Assembly (NCBI RefSeq): GCF_002304005.1
Contig: NZ_MRCQ01000006.1
Location: 124,001 to 188,000 of the forward strand
DNA length: 64,000 nucleotides
Source: Flavobacterium sp. ACN6
Lineage (GTDB): Bacteria > Bacteroidota > Bacteroidia > Flavobacteriales > Flavobacteriaceae
Direction of reading: 5' to 3'
Shown here piece by piece: positions 18,625 through 26,987 of this stretch; the first letter of the stretch is position 1, and every line of letters starts with the position of its first letter. A model generated the notes under the pieces. That model searched no databases, was not told the DNA's origin, and saw only the letters and a list, made by a program, of their open reading frames with translations. A program made the position numbers and the translations under genes.

Positions 18625-18744
18625 GCCACGAATTTCACGAATTTTCACGAATTAATCAGTTTTTAATTGAGGAAAATAAAGATGAATCTCTAAATTCTCT
18701 AATCTGTGGCAAAAATAATTAGTGTAAATTAGTGAAATTCGCGT
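18625..18744. repeat. Imperfect inverted repeat with ACGAATTTCACGAATT words
   Basis: The left part (GCCACGAATTTCACGAATT, then TTCACGAATTAAT) is roughly complementary to the right part (AATAATTAGTGTAAATTAG, TGAAATTCGCG). It fills the 154-bp gap between the ClC and RidA genes. Related words (TTCGTGGC, TTCACGAAATTTGC) occur just before 6586, suggesting a dispersed family. Confidence 0.5.
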
Positions 18745-18753
18745 CAAAAAATA

Positions 18754-19137
18754 TTACTGCACAACAGCAGTAAATTCTATTTCTACCAAATATTCTGGAG
18801 CAACTAGTTTACTGATTTCATAAAATCCTGTAGTTGGTTTTATATCTTTAAAAAAAGAAGAATGAGCTCTTGCAACTTCTTCAAAAGTAGAAACATCTGT
18901 AGTAAAAATTCGTGTTCTAATTACATCTTTCATACCTACATTTAAATCTTCTAACACTTTTTCAACTCGCTCTAAAATATTATACGTCTGAGCATAAGCA
19001 TCATCTGCTTTTACTTTTTCACCGTCAACAATAGCGACAGTTCCAGAAACTTCAACAATATTACCAATTCTAACTGCGCGGCAATATCCCATTTTGTCTT
19101 CCCACGGAGATCCAGTTAAGATGTTTTCTCTTTTCAT
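18754..19137 (-). CDS. RidA/YjgF/UK114 family protein
   Basis: This 127-aa cytoplasmic protein matches the RidA family in length and order: SPWEDKMGYCRAVRIGNIVEVSG, QTYNILERVEKVLEDL, DVIRTRIFTTDV and the C-terminal VAPEYLVEIEFTAVV. RidA proper deaminates reactive enamine/imine intermediates using an Arg at the subunit interface; the Arg in DVIRTRIF fits that place. Nearby subfamilies differ in activity, so the exact reaction is open. It is transcribed alone. Confidence 0.88.
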   Translation of the reverse strand: MKRENILTGSPWEDKMGYCRAVRIGNIVEVSGTVAIVDGEKVKADDAYAQTYNILERVEKVLEDLNVGMKDVIRTRIFTTDVSTFEEVARAHSSFFKDIKPTTGFYEISKLVAPEYLVEIEFTAVVQ

Positions 19138-19234
19138 TTTTTATATTTTGCGAATTTGTTTACAGGGTTTTAAAAAGCAAATTCAGGTTAATTAAGATGC
19201 CGCAATTTAAGAATTATGCTTTTGGCATTCATTA

Positions 19235-19272
19235 AAAAAAGCTTGAAATCAAATCGGAAATCAAGCTTTTTT
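19235..19272 (-). terminator. Rho-independent terminator after cbpM
   Basis: A 12-bp stem AAAAAAGCTTGA / TCAAGCTTTTTT with a 14-base loop lies 14 bp past the cbpM stop. On the minus strand it ends in a T-run of seven. Confidence 0.8.
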
Positions 19273-19286
19273 GTGATATTAAATTG

Positions 19287-19592
19287 TTATTCGATATGTT
19301 TTTCTTCGTAAAGTCGAAGCTTATTATGTGCTGTATTTAAATTTTGCTGCAAGGTTTCAATCTTATTCAACAAATGTGCAATCGCATCAATTCCTTCCAG
19401 ATTAATCTTCAGATCGTAATGCATTCGAATCATTTTTTCTACCGTTGGAAGTTGTTCCGGCTCCAGAAATTCATCGTTTTCTTCTATAATAATATGGATT
19501 AAACCATAATTGTGAAGTTCGGTTATAAACGTATTTTCAATTTCGTGGTACAAACAAAACTGTTTTATCTGGATTAAATTTTTACTTTTCAT
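19287..19592 (-). CDS. cbpM: Chaperone modulator CbpM
   Basis: This 101-aa cytoplasmic protein has a MerR-like helix-turn-helix at the N-terminus ([29 protein letters not shown]) and a helical C-terminus ([20 protein letters not shown], then a coiled region). CbpM binds the J-domain of CbpA and restrains its action on DnaK. Its start codon lies inside the end of cbpA (11-bp overlap), which gives a coupled two-gene unit and supports the call. Confidence 0.88.
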   Translation of the reverse strand: MKSKNLIQIKQFCLYHEIENTFITELHNYGLIHIIIEENDEFLEPEQLPTVEKMIRMHYDLKINLEGIDAIAHLLNKIETLQQNLNTAHNKLRLYEEKHIE

Positions 19593-20514
19593 GATTTCTT
19601 AGTTTTGCTAATTCTTCAAATAATTCTTTTTCTTTATCCGACAATTTTGTTGGAACTTGTATCGTATAAGTTATATATAAATCACCAAACTGATTTTCCT
19701 TTTTGTAAACAGGAAAACCTTTGCCTTTCAGTTTTACTTTAGTTCCAGGCTGTGTTTCTGCCGGCACTTTAATTTTTACTTTTCCATCAAAAGTATCCAC
19801 ATAGGTTTCTCCTCCTAAAATTGCTGTGTATAAATCAAGCGGCGCATCGGCATACAAATTATTGCCTTCACGTTTAAATTCTGAATTATTAGCAATAGAA
19901 AAAGTAATAAATAAATCACCGTTTGGACCGTCATTTACACCGGGTCCGCCATGATTTGGAATTTTAATAATCTGCCCGTTTTCAACTCCAGCCGGAATTG
20001 TAATTCGGATATTTTTTCCGTTTACCGTTAGATTTTGTTTGTGCGTAGTATAAGCAGAAGCTAATTCAAGTTGCAATTCAGCATTAAAATCCTGTCCGCG
20101 GTATTTTGCCTGACCTCTTGAACTTCTTCCTGAAGAACCGTACATAGAATTGAAAAAATCTGAAAAATCGTTTCCAGAAAAATCACCGCCTCCAAAACCA
20201 GAGAAATCGCCTCCAGAATATTGAGAACCGCTTTGTTGTCTGCTTTGCTGCTGATTCGGATCGTAACCTGCTTTTTCAAATTCATCAGCATGTTTCCAGT
20301 CTTTACCGTATTTGTCGTATTTTTTTCGGTTTTCAGGATTGCTTAAAACTTCATTCGCTTCATTAATTTCTTTGAATTTTTTTTCAGCTTCTTTATCATT
20401 CGGATTCAAATCGGGATGGTACTTTCTCGCCAGTTTTCGATATGCCTTTTTGATCTCTGCTTCGGTCGCAGCTTTTGTAACATCTAATACTTTGTAATAA
20501 TCGATATAATCCAT
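19582..20514 (-). CDS. cbpA: DnaJ-class co-chaperone CbpA
   Basis: This 310-aa cytoplasmic protein starts with a J-domain (residues 1-70; HPD motif in [12 protein letters not shown]), followed by a Gly/Ser/Phe/Gln-rich linker (about 80-125) and the two beta-sandwich parts of the DnaJ C-terminal domain (about 135-300, [40 protein letters not shown]). It has no zinc-finger cysteines, as in CbpA rather than DnaJ. It stimulates DnaK ATPase; cbpM overlaps its end. Confidence 0.92.
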   Translation of the reverse strand: MDYIDYYKVLDVTKAATEAEIKKAYRKLARKYHPDLNPNDKEAEKKFKEINEANEVLSNPENRKKYDKYGKDWKHADEFEKAGYDPNQQQSRQQSGSQYSGGDFSGFGGGDFSGNDFSDFFNSMYGSSGRSSRGQAKYRGQDFNAELQLELASAYTTHKQNLTVNGKNIRITIPAGVENGQIIKIPNHGGPGVNDGPNGDLFITFSIANNSEFKREGNNLYADAPLDLYTAILGGETYVDTFDGKVKIKVPAETQPGTKVKLKGKGFPVYKKENQFGDLYITYTIQVPTKLSDKEKELFEELAKLRNHEK

Positions 20515-20740
20515 TTTGTTGAGATTTTTAAATCGTAAAATAAAGTCTTGAAGTTAAGAATAAGTTGTTAATTATCAAAATGATATATTGGGTTTGTATT
20601 TGATTTTATTCTATAAAAAGGCAAGATTGGAATTTTGAATTTTTAAATTTAGAATTTAAATTAAGTTTAAACAAAAGAAATTCTGGCAGGTTTTTTGATT
20701 CCAAAAATTAGCTTAATATATTGTTATAAAAGTCCTAAAG

Positions 20741-20772
20741 TTGCAGTGCCTAATTAAATTATGCTATTTTTG
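20741..20772 (+). promoter_or_regulatory. Bacteroidota-type promoter of the 237-aa gene
   Basis: TTG at 20741-20743, a 21-bp spacer, and TATTTTTG at 20765-20772 match the -33/-7 consensus TTG and TAnnTTTG. This predicts a start near 20779 and a leader of about 50 nt before the ATG at 20830. The remaining part of the 315-bp gap is AT-rich with no other recognisable element. Confidence 0.6.
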
Positions 20773-20829
20773 TGATGCTGGACAATTTTTAAGATTAATT
20801 ATAAAAGCCGATTAGATAATACTTTCTCA

Positions 20830-21543
20830 ATGAAGCACATTTTAATTTTTATATTATTTTTTACCGCTGTAAGTGTTTCAGCGCAAACGGAATTTGGTAC
20901 AAAATTCAAGCCTATTCCTGCACCAAAGTTTAGCGCAAAACCTAAAAAAATTCCTGCTCCTGAGACAAAAGATCCACAGGCAGAATTAAATGATATTCCA
21001 AATATAAAAACGCCAAATGTTTTTGAAAATACTACAATAACTCAAAAATCTAAATTTCAGATTGGAGAGGAAAAAAGCAAATTCACCATGTCTACCGAAA
21101 CTGATTTTGCTAACCCAGGCGATCGTTATGTAGCAAAAATGGAAAAGGATTTAGATAAAGCTTTAAAAGATGCCGGGTTAAAAGAAGGACGCGGTGTTTT
21201 GGTAAAGAAAAATATTTCGCTTGGAGATTTTAAAACCAAATCAGAATATTTTATTGTTAAGTTTCGTGATTTTGGTGCAATTGATGGCGATTTAGTAAGA
21301 GTATCTTCCAATGAAGTTGTGGTTCGAGACCGACTTTTATTAGATTCGAATTTCCAACAAGTAAAAATTAATCTTAACCCAGGTTTTAATAAATTAGATT
21401 TCGAAGCTTTAAATATTGGAACTCTTGGTGGAAACACAGCTGAAATCCAAGTTTATGATGATAAAGGTGTAATGGTAACCAGCGATTACTGGGATAATCT
21501 TGCAGCAGGTTTTAAAGCTTCAATTGTTGTAACAAAAGAATAA
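20830..21543 (+). CDS. Exported protein of unknown function, 237 aa
   Basis: A Sec signal peptide (MKHILIFILFFTAVSVSAQ) precedes a Pro/Lys-rich segment (FKPIPAPKFSAKPKKIPAPE, residues 26-45). A folded C-terminal region (about 95-235) has predicted beta strands and two Asp-rich turns (YDDKGVMVTSDYWDN). I do not recognise a named domain, though proteins of this layout are common in Flavobacteriia. The end resembles a beta-sandwich sensing or binding module. It has its own promoter and converges with the MFS gene. Confidence 0.7.
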   Translation: MKHILIFILFFTAVSVSAQTEFGTKFKPIPAPKFSAKPKKIPAPETKDPQAELNDIPNIKTPNVFENTTITQKSKFQIGEEKSKFTMSTETDFANPGDRYVAKMEKDLDKALKDAGLKEGRGVLVKKNISLGDFKTKSEYFIVKFRDFGAIDGDLVRVSSNEVVVRDRLLLDSNFQQVKINLNPGFNKLDFEALNIGTLGGNTAEIQVYDDKGVMVTSDYWDNLAAGFKASIVVTKE

Positions 21544-21585
21544 GATAAGACCACTATTTCGTGATCCTATCTTAATCCATGTTTT

Positions 21586-22848
21586 TTATATACTAATTCT
21601 TTCAGGCTCTGATTTTTTTCCTTCGCCTGTTTCTTTCAGCAGAAAACTTACTAAAATGGCTATCACAATTCCGATAATCCAAAATAGACCGGCTTGTTGA
21701 AAATGATTTGTTTTATCAAGTGTATCTTCGAGAGTCTGTCCAAATAAACGACTAAATAAAGGGCTTAAAAGTGTTGTTACTCCAAAAGTGATGAAGTTAA
21801 TGGCTCCTGTGGCACTTCCTTTTACATTATCAGGATTAGCTTCTTTAATGATAGAGTAAGGAATCATGGCAGCGCCTGAAGCTACTCCTAATGCAAACAT
21901 GCTGTATTTCGCTGGAAATAAATCTGGAAAATACAACAGCTGAATTAAAGCTAGAATCATAAAGACGGCACCAAATATTAAAACAGGTTTGCGCTTATTT
22001 ATTTTATCTGTAATATATCCTAAAAGCGGACAGCCGAATACCCAGCCAAAAGCGACCATAGCGCTTGATATTGTTGCCGTATGAAAGTCGAATGCACGGT
22101 CTTTTTGAAAAAAGGCAACTGCCCAAGTCATCGCAAATATAGTTGTCGGTGCAAACAATAATCCTGAAATGATCCCGCAGTACCATGATTGCGGATTACT
22201 AAAAACGATCTTGTAAGGATTTAGCAGACTTTGTTTCTTTTCTGTGCTTTCGGCATTTTTATCTGCAACATTTGCTGGAGTTACAAACCATAATCCGAAG
22301 GCAACAATAATAGTAAAAATTCCAATTAAGAGCCAAAAAGTATTGATATTCATTCCTTCTTCAATCCAAGGACCAACAACAAATTGTCCTGCAGAACCAC
22401 CAAGCATTCCGAGACATTGGGTAAAGCCAATTGCCGTTGCAAGAGATTTTGCCGAGAATCCTTTACTCGCCAAATAAACACAGCCTGGAAAAGCAAAAGC
22501 GCATCCGGCACCTTGAAATAATCTGCCGACAACGCCGCTAAACTGACTTGAAATCATAAACAATAAACAGCCAATTCCTAAAATAAGCGCTCCAGCAAAA
22601 AGTGAATATTTGGCTCCAAATCTATCCAGCGCTATTCCCGCAATTAAACTGCAGGTAGAATAGGTGTAATAATAGGTTCCAATAATTGTTACTAATCCAA
22701 TCTCATTTACCGAAAAATTGTGTGAAAGTTCCGGAAGCATTACCGCAGGAGCAGAGCGTATTACGTAGTCTAAGAAATAAAAAACTAGACCAAATACCCA
22801 CGCAATGATGTAATATTTGGTATACGATTTTGTACTGTTTATATTCAT
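21586..22848 (-). CDS. MFS transporter
   Basis: This 420-aa inner-membrane protein has twelve predicted helices. The typical MFS loop between helices 2 and 3 is GIALDRFGAKYSLFAGAL and the second half has its counterpart GYITDKINKRKPVLIFGAV. It belongs near the organic anion/phthalate (ACS) transporters, but the substrate is unknown. It starts 32 bp downstream of the PoxB-like gene, so uptake or export of a carboxylate linked to that enzyme is a reasonable guess. Confidence 0.87.
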   Translation of the reverse strand: MNINSTKSYTKYYIIAWVFGLVFYFLDYVIRSAPAVMLPELSHNFSVNEIGLVTIIGTYYYTYSTCSLIAGIALDRFGAKYSLFAGALILGIGCLLFMISSQFSGVVGRLFQGAGCAFAFPGCVYLASKGFSAKSLATAIGFTQCLGMLGGSAGQFVVGPWIEEGMNINTFWLLIGIFTIIVAFGLWFVTPANVADKNAESTEKKQSLLNPYKIVFSNPQSWYCGIISGLLFAPTTIFAMTWAVAFFQKDRAFDFHTATISSAMVAFGWVFGCPLLGYITDKINKRKPVLIFGAVFMILALIQLLYFPDLFPAKYSMFALGVASGAAMIPYSIIKEANPDNVKGSATGAINFITFGVTTLLSPLFSRLFGQTLEDTLDKTNHFQQAGLFWIIGIVIAILVSFLLKETGEGKKSEPERISI

Positions 22849-22880
22849 AAAGTTATTCTTTTAAATTGGGCATGTATTTT

Positions 22881-24617
22881 TTACAAGCCTTCTTTTAAGT
22901 GTTTGTAATTGGATTTAATAGTGTCAAAAACTTCATCCATTTTACCTCCAAGCATTAATTTCGTCATTGATTTTGCCATACCTACAACTTGTTCCCATTC
23001 TACTTTAGGAGGCATTGCCAAAGCATTTGGGTTTGTAAAGATATTCAATAAAACGGGACCATTATGTCGAAATGCATTTTCTATTGCTCCTTCAACATCT
23101 TCCGGTTTGTGCACATTAATGCCTTGAAACCCCATTGCCTGTGCAATTAATCCAAAGTCTGGGTTCACCATGTCAGTTTCGTTATCGGGTAAACCGCCAA
23201 CTTCCATTTCTAGTTTTACCATTCCCAAAGCACGATTGTTGAATACAATAATTTTAACGGGGATATTATATTGATGAATGGTTGCCAAATCGCCCAATAG
23301 CATAGATAAACCGCCGTCGCCGCACATGGCGATAACTTGTTTTTCTGGATGTGCCAAGGCGGCGCCAATTGCCATTGGCATTGCATTTGCCATAGATCCG
23401 TGGTTAAAAGAACCCAGCATTTTTCGTTCGCCTGTTCCTTTAATAAAACGTGCTCCCCAAACGCAGGTCATTCCAGTATCGACAGTAAAAATGGCGTTAT
23501 TAGCAGCTAATTTATCAATAATATGTGCAACATATTCGGGTTGAATAGTGTCTTCTCCGCCATTATCATTAATATAAGTATTCATGTTTTCTTTGACGCT
23601 TTTGTAGAATTTCAGCTGTGCTTCTAAAAAACTATCGTCGGTTTTGTTTTCCAGAAGCGGGAGCAGTGCTTCTATAGTATCGGCAACATCACCACACAAT
23701 CCCATATGAAGATTGGCTCTTCTTCCTAAACGTTCGGTACTGGTATCGATTTGAATAATTTTATTATCAGCGGGCATGAATTTATCATAAGGAAAATCAG
23801 TTCCTAATAATAAAACCAAATGCGACTCGTGCATACTATGATAGGCAGAAGGCTGTCCTAATAATCCTGTCATTCCTATTTCGTTTGGATTATTAGGCTG
23901 AATGCTCATTTTTCCTCTAAAAGAATATCCAACAGGAGCTTTAATATGATGCGATAATTGTACCACCTGATCGTGTGCTTTTTCAGCTCCAATACCGCAG
24001 AATAAAGTTATTTTGGTACTTTCATTAATGACTTTTGCTAATTGCTGTAATTCAGTATCAGAAGGTCTGATGACAGGATTACAATGAAAATACTGAGTCG
24101 ATATATTACTTTCAACCGCTTTTAATTCAGATACATCTCCAGGTAAACCAATAACGGCAACACCTTTTTTACCTAAAGCATGCTGTATTGCGGTTTGAAT
24201 AATACGAGGCGCCTGCTCGGCCGTCATAATCATTTGATTATAGCAGCTGCAATCGTCAAAGAGTTTTATGGTATTAGTTTCCTGAAAATAATCCATTCCC
24301 ATTTCAGGGGTATTTATTGTGGAAGCGATTGCTAATAAAGGAACGTGTGAGCGATGCGCATCATACAATCCGTTAATTAAGTGAACGTGCCCAGGCCCGC
24401 AGCTTCCCGCACAAACAGCAAAACCATCTAGTTCGGCTTCAGCAGCTGCTGCATAAGCGCCGACTTCTTCATGTCGTACATGAATCCATTTTATTTTTCC
24501 GTTTCTGCGTATCGCATCATTAAAATGATTTAAACTATCTCCTGTAACGGCATAAACGCGTTTTACTCCGGCTTCAACCAACATGTCGACTAATTGTTCA
24601 GCAACTATTTTACTCAT
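22881..24617 (-). CDS. poxB: Thiamine diphosphate enzyme, PoxB-like pyruvate:quinone oxidoreductase
   Basis: This 578-aa enzyme has the three domains of the POX/acetolactate synthase family: N-terminal PYR (residues 1-175, HVRHEEVGAYAAAAEAELDG with the activating Glu), a central FAD-binding-type domain (185-340), and PP (360-545) with GDGGLSMLLGDLATIHQYN...NN, the ThDP/Mg motif. Length and order match PoxB, which converts pyruvate to acetate and CO2 at the membrane and passes electrons to quinone. A C-terminal lipid-binding segment is hard to judge. Likely operon partner: the MFS gene. Acetolactate or other 2-oxo acid activity cannot be excluded. Confidence 0.82.
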   Translation of the reverse strand: MSKIVAEQLVDMLVEAGVKRVYAVTGDSLNHFNDAIRRNGKIKWIHVRHEEVGAYAAAAEAELDGFAVCAGSCGPGHVHLINGLYDAHRSHVPLLAIASTINTPEMGMDYFQETNTIKLFDDCSCYNQMIMTAEQAPRIIQTAIQHALGKKGVAVIGLPGDVSELKAVESNISTQYFHCNPVIRPSDTELQQLAKVINESTKITLFCGIGAEKAHDQVVQLSHHIKAPVGYSFRGKMSIQPNNPNEIGMTGLLGQPSAYHSMHESHLVLLLGTDFPYDKFMPADNKIIQIDTSTERLGRRANLHMGLCGDVADTIEALLPLLENKTDDSFLEAQLKFYKSVKENMNTYINDNGGEDTIQPEYVAHIIDKLAANNAIFTVDTGMTCVWGARFIKGTGERKMLGSFNHGSMANAMPMAIGAALAHPEKQVIAMCGDGGLSMLLGDLATIHQYNIPVKIIVFNNRALGMVKLEMEVGGLPDNETDMVNPDFGLIAQAMGFQGINVHKPEDVEGAIENAFRHNGPVLLNIFTNPNALAMPPKVEWEQVVGMAKSMTKLMLGGKMDEVFDTIKSNYKHLKEGL

Positions 24618-24752
24618 GTGTTATGTTTTTAAAATTAATATTTAAGCAGTACAACATTGGTTATGGTTTACTTCTTACTCAATCGTATTTTAATATCACT
24701 TGGTAGATATAGGGCTTCTATAAAATTAAGGAAAAGAATTGGTTTTTTGGGT

Positions 24753-24924
24753 AAGGTTCTGAGATACTAAGGTTCGAAGATGCAAAGTTTTTTTGGTTCA
24801 AAGGTTCAAAGAGACAAAGCAACAAAGGTTATGCTTTTTAGATAAAATTAAAAAAGGCTCAGAGTAACGAAGTACTTACACTTCTTTACCTCTGAACCTT
24901 TGCCACTTTGTACCTCAGAACCTT
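24753..24924. repeat. Large imperfect inverted-repeat element
   Basis: AAGGTTCTGAG (24753-24763) pairs perfectly with CTCAGAACCTT (24914-24924), and the interior has further roughly complementary GGTTCAAAGG / GAACCTTTGCC words. The element is a diverged relative of the tandem units at 25019-25338. Its right edge coincides with the stop codon of the gene fragment beside it. Confidence 0.6.
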
Positions 24925-25018
24925 AAAATGGATCCGCAGTAACTCTAAACTTCATATCTGCTTTTACAGTCACATCTTTTGTCAGTGTTTCTTTTAAGGT
25001 TACCTGCGTTCTTATTTC
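24923..25018 (-). pseudogene. 3' fragment of an unidentified gene between two repeats
   Basis: The minus strand reads 31 protein-like codons (starting EIRTQVTLKETLTKDV, ending MKFRVTADPF) and then TAA. The sequence alternates charged and hydrophobic residues like the last strands of a beta-rich domain and contrasts with the low-complexity repeats on either side. The open frame runs into the tandem repeat and no start can be found. The parent family is not recognised; the tail of a SIMPL-like domain is one guess. Confidence 0.4.
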
Positions 25019-25338
25019 AAAGATGCAAAGGCGCAAAGGTTCAAAGTAAAAAAGAAGCCTCTGAGCCTTTGTAACTCTGAACCTTTGCGCCTAAAAAACG
25101 GAACGTTGAAAAAATAGTTTTGAGGTTCAAAGATGCAAAGGCGCAAAGGTTCAAAGTAAAAAAAGAAGCCTCTGAGCCTTTGTAGCTGTGAACCTTTGCG
25201 CCTAAAAAACGGAACGTTGAAAAAATAGTTTTGAGGATTAAAGAAGCAAAGGAGCAAAGGTTCAAAGTAAAAAAAGAAGCCTCTGACCCTTTGTAACTCT
25301 GAACCTTTGCACCTAAAAAACGGAACGTTGAAAAAATA
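25019..25338. repeat. Three tandem ~110-bp repeat units, each an internal inverted repeat
   Basis: Units start at about 25019, 25129 and 25240 and are 110-111 bp long; the third is more diverged and ends near 25338. Each holds GGCGCAAAGGTTCA and its complement TGAACCTTTGCGCC around a central AAGAAGCCTCTGAG...CCTTTG, then CTAAAAAACGGAACGTTGAA. Two long minus-strand frames cross the array but are repeat translations. With the element at 24753 the array fills the 777-bp gap between poxB and guaA. Confidence 0.9.
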
Positions 25339-25394
25339 TTTATTTTTTCAACCTGCGGATTTTTCAATTTCGAATATAAAAAGTATTTTTGCGC

Positions 25395-26924
25395 ATGCAA
25401 CACAACGTACTTATTTTAGATTTCGGATCGCAATATACTCAGCTTATTGCGCGTAGAGTTCGCGAATTAAATATATTCTGCGAAATTTTTCCTTACAATC
25501 ACATTCCAAGTGATTTATCAAGTTATAAAGCCGTAATTTTAGGAGGAAGCCCTTTTTCTGTTCGAGGAGAAGATGCGCCTCATCCTGATTTATCGCAAAT
25601 TAGAGGTAAAATGCCAATGCTGGCCGTTTGTTATGGAGCGCAGTACCTAGCTCATTTTAGCGGCGGAGAAGTAGCAGCTTCAAATACCAGAGAATACGGT
25701 AGAGCAAATTTATCTTATATTAAGGATAATGAAACTTTCTTTGAAGGAGTTTCAGAAAACAGCCAGGTTTGGATGAGCCACAGCGATAGTATCAAAGCGC
25801 TTCCAACGAATGCTGTAAAATTAGCAAGCACGCATGATGTAGAATATGCAGCCTATAAAATTGAAGGCGAAACTACTTATGCAATTCAATATCATCCAGA
25901 AGTTTTCCATTCTACAGATGGATCAAAAATGCTGGAGAACTTTTTAGTAAAAATTGCCGAAGTTCCTCAAAACTTTACACCAAACGCTTTCGTAGAAGAA
26001 ATGGTGGCAGAATTAAAAGAGAAACTTGGAAATGACAAGGTTGTTTTAGGATTATCAGGTGGTGTAGATTCAACTGTTGCTGCGGTTTTATTGAATCAGG
26101 CAATTGGTAAAAACCTTTACTGTATTTTCGTTAATAACGGTTTGCTTCGTAAAAACGAATTCCAAAATGTATTAGACCAATACAAAGGAATGGGATTAAA
26201 CGTAAAAGGTGTAGATTCTGGAGATCGTTTTCTTTCTGAATTAGCTGGAATCAGCGATCCTGAAACCAAACGTAAAACAATTGGACGTGTATTTATCGAA
26301 GTTTTTGATGATGAATCACATTTAATCGAAGACGTAAAATGGTTAGCGCAGGGAACTATTTACCCAGACGTTATCGAATCGGTTTCTGTAAAAGGACCAT
26401 CGGCAACTATTAAATCACACCATAATGTTGGTGGATTGCCAGATTATATGAAATTAAAAATTGTAGAACCACTTAGAATGCTTTTCAAAGATGAAGTGCG
26501 ACGAGTTGGAGCTACTTTAGGAATAGATCCTGAATTATTAGGAAGACACCCTTTCCCAGGTCCAGGATTATCAATTAGGATTTTAGGAGATATTACTCCA
26601 GAAAAAGTACAAATTTTACAAGATGTTGACGCTGTCTTTATCGACGGATTAAAATCTTGGGGATTATACGATAAAGTTTGGCAGGCTGGAGCGATTTTAC
26701 TTCCGGTAAACAGTGTTGGAGTTATGGGCGACGAGCGTACGTACGAAAAAGTAGTTGCGCTTAGAGCAGTAGAATCAACAGATGGTATGACTGCTGACTG
26801 GGTTCACTTACCTTATGATTTCTTGATGAAAATATCAAACGATATTATCAACAAGGTAAAAGGCGTGAATCGTGTAGTTTACGATATTAGTTCAAAACCA
26901 CCAGCAACAATTGAGTGGGAATAG
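25395..26924 (+). CDS. guaA: GMP synthase (glutamine-hydrolysing)
   Basis: This 509-aa cytoplasmic enzyme converts XMP to GMP with ATP and glutamine. The class I amidotransferase domain comes first (residues 1-190: catalytic Cys in [17 protein letters not shown], His/Glu in QYHPEVFHS), then the ATP pyrophosphatase domain (P-loop [15 protein letters not shown]), then the dimerisation domain ending [11 protein letters not shown]. The ATG at 25395 ([13 protein letters not shown]) is preferred over an in-frame TTG two codons upstream, since the family starts this way. It is followed by a strong terminator. Confidence 0.96.
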   Translation: MQHNVLILDFGSQYTQLIARRVRELNIFCEIFPYNHIPSDLSSYKAVILGGSPFSVRGEDAPHPDLSQIRGKMPMLAVCYGAQYLAHFSGGEVAASNTREYGRANLSYIKDNETFFEGVSENSQVWMSHSDSIKALPTNAVKLASTHDVEYAAYKIEGETTYAIQYHPEVFHSTDGSKMLENFLVKIAEVPQNFTPNAFVEEMVAELKEKLGNDKVVLGLSGGVDSTVAAVLLNQAIGKNLYCIFVNNGLLRKNEFQNVLDQYKGMGLNVKGVDSGDRFLSELAGISDPETKRKTIGRVFIEVFDDESHLIEDVKWLAQGTIYPDVIESVSVKGPSATIKSHHNVGGLPDYMKLKIVEPLRMLFKDEVRRVGATLGIDPELLGRHPFPGPGLSIRILGDITPEKVQILQDVDAVFIDGLKSWGLYDKVWQAGAILLPVNSVGVMGDERTYEKVVALRAVESTDGMTADWVHLPYDFLMKISNDIINKVKGVNRVVYDISSKPPATIEWE

Positions 26925-26935
26925 TACCAGTTTTT

Positions 26936-26973
26936 AAAATTAAGGTCTTACATTTGTAAGGCCTTAATTTTTT
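26936..26973 (+). terminator. Rho-independent terminator of guaA
   Basis: A 17-bp stem (AAAATTAAGGTCTTACA and its near-perfect complement) with a 2-base loop is followed by T residues, 12 bp after the guaA stop. Confidence 0.85.
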
Positions 26974-26987
26974 ATAACCTACTATTT

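Noticed and set aside
25019..25338. CRISPR array
   Set aside because: The units are ~110 bp, directly adjacent and without unique spacers; no cas genes are near.
25384..25391. TATTTTTG just before guaA as its -7 box
   Set aside because: It ends 3 bases before the ATG, which would need a leaderless start, and no TTG stands at the right distance.
25012..25403. Two long minus-strand open frames across the repeat array
   Set aside because: Each is the translation of 110-bp repeat units (repeated FRFLGAKVQSYKGSEA-like words), with no start signal or family match.
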